Below, one piece after another: positions 8,527 through 15,524 of a stretch of DNA of 35,572 nucleotides. Every line of letters begins with the position of its first letter. Position 1 is the stretch's first letter. The notes under the pieces were generated by a model, which made no database searches, was not told the origin of the DNA, and saw nothing but the letters and a program-made list of their open reading frames with translations. Position numbers and translations under genes: made by a program. Origin of the DNA: an uncultured Roseiflexaceae bacterium (lineage in GTDB: Bacteria > Chloroflexota > Chloroflexia > Chloroflexales > Roseiflexaceae); the NCBI GenBank assembly GCA_903889425.1, contig CAISXI010000192.1:1-35572 (forward strand). The letters run 5' to 3'.

Positions 8527-9435
8527 ATGTGGGGAATAATCATCCTCATCCTTTTGTGTGGTGCACCATTTGTATTGATACGCTGGCGTGAAACAAGCAC
8601 AATCCAACAATTGCTCGGTACCCAAGGACGCCACATTATTATCAACGGCAACCACGTCGCCGTATATGACCAAGGCAGCGGTCCGGCAATAGTCATGCTC
8701 CACGGCTTTGGTGGCTGGCAGGCGACATGGGGACGGGTACAACCGGCGTTGCAGGCAACTGGGTACCGTACGATCGGCATCGATGCAATTGGCGCTGGGG
8801 CATCAAGCCGCTCACCACACAAACACGACTACACCACTGAAGCACAAGCCCGCAACGTGATTGCAGTCCTTGATGCGTTAGGGATTGATAATGCCACCAT
8901 ACTTGGCCATTCGTACGGTGGCCGCATTGCATTGCAAACTGCGATTCTCGCACCCGAACGAGTAAACCGCATCATTGCACTCGCTCCAGAATCACTCGCC
9001 AAAGCGCGTCCCCCTATCGCAAAAATCGTCACCATTCCGGTATTTGGGTATGCCTTGGCGTTTTGGTCAACTGCACCCTCATTGACCGGTGCCGGGCTCA
9101 AGGCAGTGTCGAAACGGCCGGATTGGGTTGTTACCCAGCAACACGAATATGCCCGTTCAGTGCGGGTGCAAGGGCACCTGGCAGGGCAAATTTGTCAGTC
9201 ATCGGCCCCTAAAGATGGCATCAAACCAGTGCCCGAATTTTACAAAACAATTACTTGTCCGGTCTTTTTGATTTGGGGAGACAGAGATCCAGTCTTTGCG
9301 ATTAGTACCGGCACAACACTCGTACAAAATATGCCCGATGCACACCTCGCGGTCATCCCCAATACCGGCCATGTCCCCCACGAAGAGTCATTTGCTGAAA
9401 CAATGGCGTTTATCAATCAGGCGTTGACCCAATAG
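8527..9435 (+). CDS. Alpha/beta-fold hydrolase, membrane-anchored or exported
   Basis: This 302-residue hydrolase has an N-terminal hydrophobic helix (residues 2-19), then the alpha/beta core. The oxyanion motif is HGFG (59-62). The nucleophile elbow is GHSYGG with Ser129, the acid is Asp252 in WGDRDP, and the base is His282 in TGHVPHEE, so the catalytic triad is complete. Substrates in this family range from esters to haloalkanes and cannot be assigned. I chose ATG 8527 because GGAGGTG stands at ideal spacing before it; an in-frame ATG further upstream lies inside the MFS gene. It probably ends the GT2-hflX-MFS operon. Its last 23 bases overlap the convergent acpS gene. Confidence 0.9.
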   Translation: MWGIIILILLCGAPFVLIRWRETSTIQQLLGTQGRHIIINGNHVAVYDQGSGPAIVMLHGFGGWQATWGRVQPALQATGYRTIGIDAIGAGASSRSPHKHDYTTEAQARNVIAVLDALGIDNATILGHSYGGRIALQTAILAPERVNRIIALAPESLAKARPPIAKIVTIPVFGYALAFWSTAPSLTGAGLKAVSKRPDWVVTQQHEYARSVRVQGHLAGQICQSSAPKDGIKPVPEFYKTITCPVFLIWGDRDPVFAISTGTTLVQNMPDAHLAVIPNTGHVPHEESFAETMAFINQALTQ

Positions 9436-9817
9436 CCACGGCACTGGCGATGGCATACTCACCATCGTGACTGATACTTATGTCAAATGAGCACAACCCT
9501 TGCGCCGCCGCACTTGTGGCGGCGTATCGGTGCAGACAAATCAGCGGTTTACCAGCTGCGTCGCGTTGGATTTCGATGTCGTGCCACGGGATGGCGGCGG
9601 TCCCACTCGCCAAACCACGAATACCAACCCCCAACATTTTGGCGATGGCTTCTTTGGCAGCCCAACGGGCTGCAATCGCCGAGACACGGCCCGCACAAAT
9701 ATCGATTTCACCAGCCGTCAATACCCGCGCCACAAAACGTTGTCCATAGCGCTCCACCACCGTAGCGATGCGCGTAATTTTGACCATATCGACGCCAGTA
9801 CGGACAATGAGCGCCAT
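9413..9817 (-). CDS. acpS: Holo-[acyl-carrier-protein] synthase
   Basis: This 134-residue enzyme transfers 4'-phosphopantetheine from CoA to the serine of ACP, activating fatty acid synthesis. It has the two AcpS signatures: GVDMVKITRI with the Mg-binding Asp10, and RWAAKEAIAK with Lys55-Glu56. The end SISHDGEYAIASA is also typical. The length is normal. The ATG overlaps the stop of the upstream gene (TAATG), so it is the last and translationally coupled gene of the minus-strand operon that begins near 15348. Its 3' end overlaps the convergent hydrolase gene. Confidence 0.95.
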   Translation of the reverse strand: MALIVRTGVDMVKITRIATVVERYGQRFVARVLTAGEIDICAGRVSAIAARWAAKEAIAKMLGVGIRGLASGTAAIPWHDIEIQRDAAGKPLICLHRYAATSAAAQGLCSFDISISHDGEYAIASAVAIGSTPD

Positions 9818-11238
9818 TACTGTCGCCCGATCAACGCAACGTCGGTTATTTCTGACAAATAGTCATGGCCACGCGCCTCGATACGGATTGATTGGAGATA
9901 GCGCGCATATCGCAAAAATTCATCTTCGCGCAAATCGACATCGAGGCGGTACCATTGGAATGGGGGCAAGGCGCGATATCGGATATCACCAGAGTCTTGG
10001 ACCAATGATTCACTTGATTTAAACGCATACAGACAAAACGTCCGCTCTTGTTGTTTGTCGGTGGGGCTGATAGTTTTGAAGGTCAACTGAAACATGACAG
10101 GGCACTCAGAGCCCGCAATCCCTGCAAGTGGTACGGTCTGGGTGAGTACGCGCACCCAGGCAGTCAGACGCAACGACGTATATTCAGATACATCGGCATC
10201 GAGGGTTTGGTCGATACCCACCGCAAATGGTCGAATCTGATTGCCATCACGCCGGAAGCGCAATATACGCACTTGGTCGTCAGCAGAACAGAAATCTGGA
10301 CGTTCGGGACGGCAACCAAGTGACACTTCAAGGCGTCCGTTTTTTTCGGCACTACTGAGATTTGGGGCATCAGCACGCTGAAACTCGCGCCAATTATAGC
10401 GGTCATCATCGCGCAATTCACGCACCACTGTTTGCCATTGTGGGTCGCGAATAAGTTGCCATGTCGCAATGCGCGCTTTGTGAATCTGATTGTCATCGCT
10501 TACTTCGACGATTTCGCCCGCAGACACCCCTTCGGTCACCGCCCCACGTTGCACCGTTGCAGTACCACTACGCACGGCCACTTCAAATTGAATCGGGTTA
10601 TTGAGAGCCGCATCATCGGGAATCACGTTGATACTATAGCTCCCCCCTGGCGACATCCACACAGTCACTTGATTGGCTAACGTGACGCTATATTCGACAC
10701 TATCGAACGGCTGGTATTGGGCAATGTCATAGCGGGCATAGCCGGCGTTTTGGACGAGGTTCACCACTTGGCGACGATGTGACCAGCGTGACACTTGATT
10801 GGTACGATAGACGATATCGCTCCCCGTGCCTTGGGCCCACAACTGAATATGGGTCGTGTCGGGTAATACCAATGAGGCAACAGGTCCATACCCCGCCGCC
10901 GGCAATGTTTTGATTCGATCGCCAATGGTCAATGGCGCACAAATATCACTTTGGTTTTGACAAGGATCAACCGCAGCCGGCAGGCGTTCGATGGTACGGC
11001 TGGTCAGGCTGCGTGGCTCTTGGAGCAAAATGCCCGAAACCACATGCCCGCGCAATATCGCGCCATCTTGGCTCCACATTGCCCCCACATACCCATGCCA
11101 CGCCAATTGCACTAACCACACAAGCAACACTAATGACGCCACAAAAAAAGTCGTCAAAATCAGCCATGCACTTTGTTCTGGCGTAATGCGGGCTACAGGT
11201 GGTGGGTTGATTGGTATTTGTGATAATGGTTGTGTCAT
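9817..11238 (-). CDS. Single-pass membrane protein with large extracytoplasmic region, function unknown
   Basis: This is a 473-residue protein. Residues 1-23 are polar, 24-48 form one hydrophobic helix, and about 425 residues follow that should lie outside the membrane. Around 225-245, GTATVQRGAVTEGVSAGEIV looks like a FecR-type segment (sequence of Val/Gly-rich strands), but the match is short. Six Cys residues (93, 100, 308, 316, 378, 402) are spread through the outer part and could pair. The last 130 residues look like a beta-sandwich with no family I can name. The start is ATG at 11238, 47 bases after glnA on the same strand. It is coupled by a one-base overlap to acpS. Function is unknown; sensing or envelope assembly is a guess. 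Confidence 0.7.
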   Translation of the reverse strand: MTQPLSQIPINPPPVARITPEQSAWLILTTFFVASLVLLVWLVQLAWHGYVGAMWSQDGAILRGHVVSGILLQEPRSLTSRTIERLPAAVDPCQNQSDICAPLTIGDRIKTLPAAGYGPVASLVLPDTTHIQLWAQGTGSDIVYRTNQVSRWSHRRQVVNLVQNAGYARYDIAQYQPFDSVEYSVTLANQVTVWMSPGGSYSINVIPDDAALNNPIQFEVAVRSGTATVQRGAVTEGVSAGEIVEVSDDNQIHKARIATWQLIRDPQWQTVVRELRDDDRYNWREFQRADAPNLSSAEKNGRLEVSLGCRPERPDFCSADDQVRILRFRRDGNQIRPFAVGIDQTLDADVSEYTSLRLTAWVRVLTQTVPLAGIAGSECPVMFQLTFKTISPTDKQQERTFCLYAFKSSESLVQDSGDIRYRALPPFQWYRLDVDLREDEFLRYARYLQSIRIEARGHDYLSEITDVALIGRQ

Positions 11239-11285
11239 GACGTAGCGTTTATTCCATCACAGCGATACGTTGGTGGTATCAGCTA

Positions 11286-12632
11286 CTAATAAATTGGTAG
11301 GTAGCGATCGATTTCCCAATTACTGACGTGTTGGCGGTATTCTTCCCATTCACGTTGGCGAGACTCCACAAATCGTTGGTAAATCAGTGGGCCAAGCGTA
11401 TCAGCAATCACCTCGTCACGTTGCAACTCCGTTACTGCTTCGCCCAATGTCATCGGCAATAATGGGTGAATTCGGGAACGGGCATTCATGGTGACCAAAT
11501 CTTCTTCGGCAGCGGGAGGCAACGGCAATTCACGGCGAATCCCATCGAGTCCTGCTTGGAGCATAACCGCATAGGCTAGGTAGGGATTACAGGCCGGGTC
11601 GGGGCTACGCAATTCAATCCGTGTGGTTTGCGGGCGATCCGGTAAAATCCGCGGCACCCGTACCAATGCGCCCCGATTCGTACGCCCCCAACTCACGTAA
11701 GCGGGAGCTTCATAGCCAGGCACCAACCGTTTATACGAATTCACGAGTGGCGCAAGTACCGCCAGCATCCCAGGGGCATGGGCGAGTAAACCCGCCATGA
11801 AGTGTTTGGCAACTGGTGATAACCCATAACTGTCATTTTGATCAATAAATACATTTACGCCGGTAACCGCATCAGCAAGACTTTGATGGACATGCATCCC
11901 GCTGCCATTGATACCCATCATTGGTTTGGGCATAAACGAGGCAAATAATCCCTGCTGTAATGCCATCGAGCGTAATACTTGGCGCAACGTCATCACGGCA
12001 TCTGCGGCAGCCATGCCTGATTCGATTTGCAAATCGATTTCGTGTTGACCGACGGCACCTTCGTGGTGGGTGGCATTGACATTGATATTAAACGCCCCGA
12101 GTGCTTTGACCACATGGCGCCGAAAGCGCGTAAACGAATCATTGGTGGCATCGAAATAGCCCACGGAGTCATTGGGAATCAACACCGGACGGGTGTCACT
12201 ATCGGTTTTAAATAAAAAAAACTCTACTTCGGCACTGAGCCGATAAATAAACCCCATCGCTTGCGCATCAGCCACTGCCCGCCGAAACACCCGCCGTGGA
12301 TCGCCTGCATATGGGCGCCCGTCAGGGGAATAGACATCACAAATAAACCGGGCAGTTACGACTCCAGTTGCATCATCCCACGGCATAACGGCAAATGTGG
12401 CGATATCAGGCACGAGATACATGTCGGTTTCGGCGACTCGCGCGGGACCTTCGAGGGCCGAGCCATCAAACCACACTCCGTGATCGAGACAATCAGCCAA
12501 CATCGCCACTGGGATCGTAACGTTTTTGAGCATGCCTGCAATATCCGTAAACTGCAAGCTTATAAATTCGACTTGCTGTTGTTGGGCGCGTTGCATGATG
12601 TCGTTCACCGTTGCGGTCACCGTACACCTCAT
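11286..12632 (-). CDS. glnA: Glutamine synthetase, type I (GSI-alpha-like)
   Basis: This 448-residue cytoplasmic enzyme makes glutamine from glutamate, ammonia and ATP and normally forms a dodecamer. The active-site segments are intact: the Asp latch region FDGSALEGPARV (55-66), metal ligands in AEVEFFLF (134-141) and HHEGAVGQHEID (189-200), NGSGMHVH (242-249), and the Arg/Glu flap KRLVPGYEAP (301-310). Length and spacing match the shorter GSI-alpha group (Bacillus, Thermotoga), which lacks the adenylylation loop. Arg65 corresponds to the Arg that gives glutamine feedback inhibition in that group. The ATG at 12632 has a weak ribosome site; GTG at 12620, with GAGGTG four bases before it, is an equally good start. 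It lies 3 bases after the preceding gene. Confidence 0.94.
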   Translation of the reverse strand: MRCTVTATVNDIMQRAQQQQVEFISLQFTDIAGMLKNVTIPVAMLADCLDHGVWFDGSALEGPARVAETDMYLVPDIATFAVMPWDDATGVVTARFICDVYSPDGRPYAGDPRRVFRRAVADAQAMGFIYRLSAEVEFFLFKTDSDTRPVLIPNDSVGYFDATNDSFTRFRRHVVKALGAFNINVNATHHEGAVGQHEIDLQIESGMAAADAVMTLRQVLRSMALQQGLFASFMPKPMMGINGSGMHVHQSLADAVTGVNVFIDQNDSYGLSPVAKHFMAGLLAHAPGMLAVLAPLVNSYKRLVPGYEAPAYVSWGRTNRGALVRVPRILPDRPQTTRIELRSPDPACNPYLAYAVMLQAGLDGIRRELPLPPAAEEDLVTMNARSRIHPLLPMTLGEAVTELQRDEVIADTLGPLIYQRFVESRQREWEEYRQHVSNWEIDRYLPIY

Positions 12633-12635
12633 TCT

Positions 12636-13064
12636 TTACTGATTAGCAATAGTATACAACCATACTTGATATTCTCCACCACGCGCATCATAACTATTTT
12701 CGTGTATTACGAGCTGGCCCAAGCCATCACTCGTCACCTCAGCAGTCAAGGCGTTCACGTGATTTGGATAGACATGGAGTACATGCGGCAGGTCTATCGG
12801 CAGCGACGGGATTGTCAATCGCAAGTGACCAGTCACAAGCCGAGCTTGGATTGCGATGCGATAACGGGTATTGGGCGTCATCCCTGACAATACCCGTTGG
12901 GTATCACCGTTAGACCCGACAAACGACACCGCCCAAGCCCAGGTATCGGCTGCTGGGCGGATTGCAGCGAACTGGGCACCTGACTGAATGGCACATGCAC
13001 TACAGCACCACAGTAGCACCATACTGCATATCCATTGCTTAACCGTATGATTCAGGACGCGCAT
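12636..13064 (-). CDS. Small exported protein, unknown function
   Basis: This 142-residue protein is not a family I recognise. Residues 10-25 form a hydrophobic signal-like stretch ending WCCSACAIQ; the Cys before AIQ resembles a lipoprotein cleavage site, but the residue at -3 is Cys rather than Leu, so lipidation is uncertain. The rest is rich in beta-type alternation, with a segment like a carbohydrate-binding or fibronectin-like sandwich (LSGMTPNTRYRIAIQARL, about 59-76, resembles a G-x-x-Y-x-x-x-x-x-x fibronectin-like strand). The start at 13064 overlaps the end of the zinc-ribbon gene by 26 bases; a later ATG at 13022 would avoid the overlap but would cut the signal. glnA follows 3 bases after the stop. 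Confidence 0.6.
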   Translation of the reverse strand: MRVLNHTVKQWICSMVLLWCCSACAIQSGAQFAAIRPAADTWAWAVSFVGSNGDTQRVLSGMTPNTRYRIAIQARLVTGHLRLTIPSLPIDLPHVLHVYPNHVNALTAEVTSDGLGQLVIHENSYDARGGEYQVWLYTIANQ

Positions 13065-13236
13065 CTACGTTGTAGGTTTCGTCAATAGTAACCTGAATAA
13101 TCTTGATTGGTTTGACACTTACGATTTTGAGGTTGGTCTCGCAATCGGCACACACCAACATGGTCTCCACGGGCACATACGCTTGGATGGCGAGTTTTTG
13201 TTTACAGACGGGGCAAGCAACAATCATTACTGACAT
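13039..13236 (-). CDS. LysW-like zinc-ribbon protein lacking the C-terminal EDWGE tail
   Basis: This is a 65-residue protein. CPVC (Cys8, Cys11) and CADC (Cys29, Cys32) form a zinc ribbon, followed by the strand LKIVSVKPIKI. The pattern CPxC ... CxxC then L-x-I/V-V-S-x-x-P matches the LysW/ArgW family, whose members carry amino-adipate or glutamate on a C-terminal Glu in EDWGE. Here the tail is PESYG, so the carrier Glu appears absent and a carrier role is doubtful. The start is the ATG at 13236, because GAGGAG stands at good spacing and lies across the ftsY stop; longer forms would run into ftsY. It probably belongs to the same transcript as ftsY and glnA. No LysX-type ligase gene is in the window. 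Confidence 0.78.
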   Translation of the reverse strand: MSVMIVACPVCKQKLAIQAYVPVETMLVCADCETNLKIVSVKPIKIIQVTIDETYNVDARPESYG

Positions 13237-13246
13237 AGGGACTCCT

Positions 13247-14224
13247 CTATGCATCTCGTGCAAATAACGCATCAACAAAGGTCGTGGCATCAAATAACGC
13301 CAAATCAGTCATCCGTTCACCCGTACCGACGTAGCGTACGGGGCGTTGGATTTCACGGGCGATGGCAAATGCGATCCCACCCTTGGCCGTACCATCCAAC
13401 TTGGTTATCACGACACCCGTCACATCCGATGCAGCGGCAAAGGCTTTGGCTTGGAGCACGCCGTTTTGTCCGGTGGTACCATCGATTACCAACAACACTT
13501 CGTGTGGGGCATCGGGAATTTTGCGGCGAATAATATTGCGGAGCTTGGTCAATTCCTGCATCAAGTTAACTTTGGCATGCAAGCGCCCAGCAGTATCGAT
13601 AATCAACACATCACAATCACTTGTAGTGGCGGCTTCTACTGCATCATACACCACTGCACCGGGGTCAGCACCTTGGCCACGGGTAATTACTGGCACCCCT
13701 ACCCGTTCGGCCCAGGTTTCGAGTTGCTCCGTGGCAGCAGCCCGAAAGGTATCGCCGGCTGCAAGCAGGACTTTTTTGCCATGGAGCAAATAACGATGGG
13801 CTAATTTGGCAATCAAGGTAGTTTTGCCGGCACCATTGACACCCACTACCAAAATCACATAGGGACGGGCGGTATCGTCATCAGGGCGCACTTGATCTTG
13901 GAGTACTTGCACCATTTCGGCATGCAAAATAGCCTGCACTTCTTGGGGTTCAACCACACCCGTGCGCTTGACGCGTTCTTTGGTGCGCTTGACCAAATAC
14001 GTCGCCGTGGGCACCCCTACGTCGGCTTGGACGAGTAACGCTTCAAGGTCATCCCACAATTCATTACTGATTTGCGACACGCCAAACAAGCTGGCGATTT
14101 GTGAAAAAAACCCACGCCGCGTGCGTTCGGTCGCGGTTGCGATTTGAGTCGCTTCTACTGCCGCCTCGGCTTCATCGCGCGGGGCATCACCACCACGACC
14201 AAATAGTCGTCGAAATAACGACAT
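13247..14224 (-). CDS. ftsY: Signal recognition particle receptor FtsY
   Basis: This is a 325-residue SRP GTPase that docks ribosome-SRP complexes at the membrane. The N-terminal helices begin MSLFRRLFGR (a membrane-binding amphipathic start). The N domain spans about 38-115. The G domain carries GVNGAGKT (128-135), DTFRAAA (158-164), DTAGR (210-214) and TKLDGTAKGG (274-283), which together are specific for FtsY/Ffh. The acidic A domain of the E. coli protein is short, as in many other phyla. AAGAGGAG lies at good spacing before the ATG. The gene is 11 bases after the aminotransferase gene, and the downstream zinc-ribbon start follows within 10 bases. Confidence 0.97.
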   Translation of the reverse strand: MSLFRRLFGRGGDAPRDEAEAAVEATQIATATERTRRGFFSQIASLFGVSQISNELWDDLEALLVQADVGVPTATYLVKRTKERVKRTGVVEPQEVQAILHAEMVQVLQDQVRPDDDTARPYVILVVGVNGAGKTTLIAKLAHRYLLHGKKVLLAAGDTFRAAATEQLETWAERVGVPVITRGQGADPGAVVYDAVEAATTSDCDVLIIDTAGRLHAKVNLMQELTKLRNIIRRKIPDAPHEVLLVIDGTTGQNGVLQAKAFAAASDVTGVVITKLDGTAKGGIAFAIAREIQRPVRYVGTGERMTDLALFDATTFVDALFARDA

Positions 14225-14235
14225 AGCGCTCCTCT

Positions 14236-15348
14236 TTAGGCGGGCAATGCACGCACGGCTTGCCGTACGACCTGCACCACTTGCGCCACTTCGGCATTGG
14301 TTAATTCAGGAAAGTTGGGCAACGAAAGGGCTTGATTTGCCAAACAATTCGTCACCGGTAATGCCCACACCGGCGTATATTGCGTATAAATCGGCTGTTT
14401 GTGCGTAGGCAATGGGTAATGAATATCACAGCCAATCCCACGTTCTTTGAGCTGTGCGAGTAGGGCATCGCGGTGGGGCGTTTGAATCACATACAAATGA
14501 TGCACCACCCGATTGGTATCAGGAATAAGGGGTAATTGAATCGGTAAATCAGCAAATTGATGATTGTACTCACGCGCAATCTGATTGCGACGATCGGTCG
14601 CTGCATCGAGATGGGTCAGCCTCACATCAAGAATCACCGCTTGGAGCTCATCAAGGCGTGAATTCAAACCATTAGGCTCGGTCGAAAAATACTTGCGTTC
14701 CCAACCATATTGGCGCAAGCGTTGCATCTTGACAGCGATATCTTCGCGGTTAGTGGTAATCGCACCACCATCACCGATAGCGCCGAGGTTTTTGGATGGG
14801 TAAAAACTAAATGCCGCCACATCACCCCAACTGCCAGCTACTCGCCCGTCGATACTCGCACCATGTGCTTGGGCACAATCTTCGACGACGGGGATGTTGT
14901 GGGCCTGTGCCACCATCAGAATCGCCGGCATATCAGCCATCAATCCATACAAATGCACCGGCATAATTGCCTTGGTGCGTGGGGTAATCGCTGCCGCAAT
15001 CAGCGCCGGGTCCATGTTGTAGGTGGTGGGATCTACGTCGACAAAAACTGGAATCGCCCCTAGTGCCACAATTGCGGCAGTGCCAGGGACACCGGTGTTG
15101 GCCACGGTGATGACTTCATCACCGACCCCAACGCCCAAGGCGACCAATGCAATTTGAATCGCGTCTGTGCCATTGGCAACACCTATACAATACTGTGCCT
15201 GACAATACCGCGCAAAATTTGCCTCGAAGCGACGGACTTCAGGACCGAGAATATATGCACCACTATCTAATACCCGCGCAATTGCGTCATTCAATTCTGC
15301 CCGAATCGGCGCTATTTGTCGCTTAAAATCACCAAAAGGCACTTGCAT
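14236..15348 (-). CDS. DegT/DnrJ/EryC1/StrS-family sugar aminotransferase
   Basis: This is a 370-residue PLP enzyme of the family that aminates keto-sugar nucleotides. The PLP lysine is Lys186 in FYPSKNLGAIGDGG; Asp157 in VVEDCAQAHGA binds the pyridine nitrogen; NGTDAIQIAL (59-68) forms the phosphate-binding region. The whole length fits the family (about 370-390). A typical product would be an amino-deoxy sugar for surface polysaccharide, which agrees with the glycosyltransferases in the window, but the substrate is unknown. I chose ATG 15348 because GGAGGT stands 8 bases upstream; a GTG at 15363 would overlap that site. It is the first gene of the minus-strand operon toward acpS. Confidence 0.93.
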   Translation of the reverse strand: MQVPFGDFKRQIAPIRAELNDAIARVLDSGAYILGPEVRRFEANFARYCQAQYCIGVANGTDAIQIALVALGVGVGDEVITVANTGVPGTAAIVALGAIPVFVDVDPTTYNMDPALIAAAITPRTKAIMPVHLYGLMADMPAILMVAQAHNIPVVEDCAQAHGASIDGRVAGSWGDVAAFSFYPSKNLGAIGDGGAITTNREDIAVKMQRLRQYGWERKYFSTEPNGLNSRLDELQAVILDVRLTHLDAATDRRNQIAREYNHQFADLPIQLPLIPDTNRVVHHLYVIQTPHRDALLAQLKERGIGCDIHYPLPTHKQPIYTQYTPVWALPVTNCLANQALSLPNFPELTNAEVAQVVQVVRQAVRALPA

Positions 15349-15384
15349 GTTCCATACCTCCACTCAAGTGGATAATTACGACCA

Positions 15385-15393
15385 ATTATAGCA
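15385..15393 (-). promoter_or_regulatory. Extended -10 promoter of the aminotransferase-ftsY-glnA-acpS operon
   Basis: On the minus strand TGCTATAAT ends 36 bases before the ATG at 15348. It is a full extended -10 (TGN-TATAAT). No good -35 is seen at 16-18 bases. The position fits a short leader carrying the GGAGGT site. Confidence 0.6.
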
Positions 15394-15438
15394 GATTCTT
15401 ATGCTACTACTATTTCCAAAACTGTTTATTCACCCTAT

Positions 15439-15478
15439 CGGTGGTACCCAAAAACGTCGCAACTGAGGAATACCACCG
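15439..15478. repeat. 8-bp inverted repeat sharing an 11-base motif with the 2780-2820 promoter region
   Basis: CGGTGGTA (15439-15446) and TACCACCG (15471-15478) are perfect inverted arms, 24 bases apart, in the gap between the aminotransferase promoter and the kinase 3' end. TATCGGTGGTA at 15436-15446 is identical to 2782-2792 upstream of the GT-C gene. A common regulator site is possible. Confidence 0.4.
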
Positions 15479-15524
15479 CTGGCGGCATATATTCACCACC
15501 TGCGCCGTATTTTTTTACAAAAAA

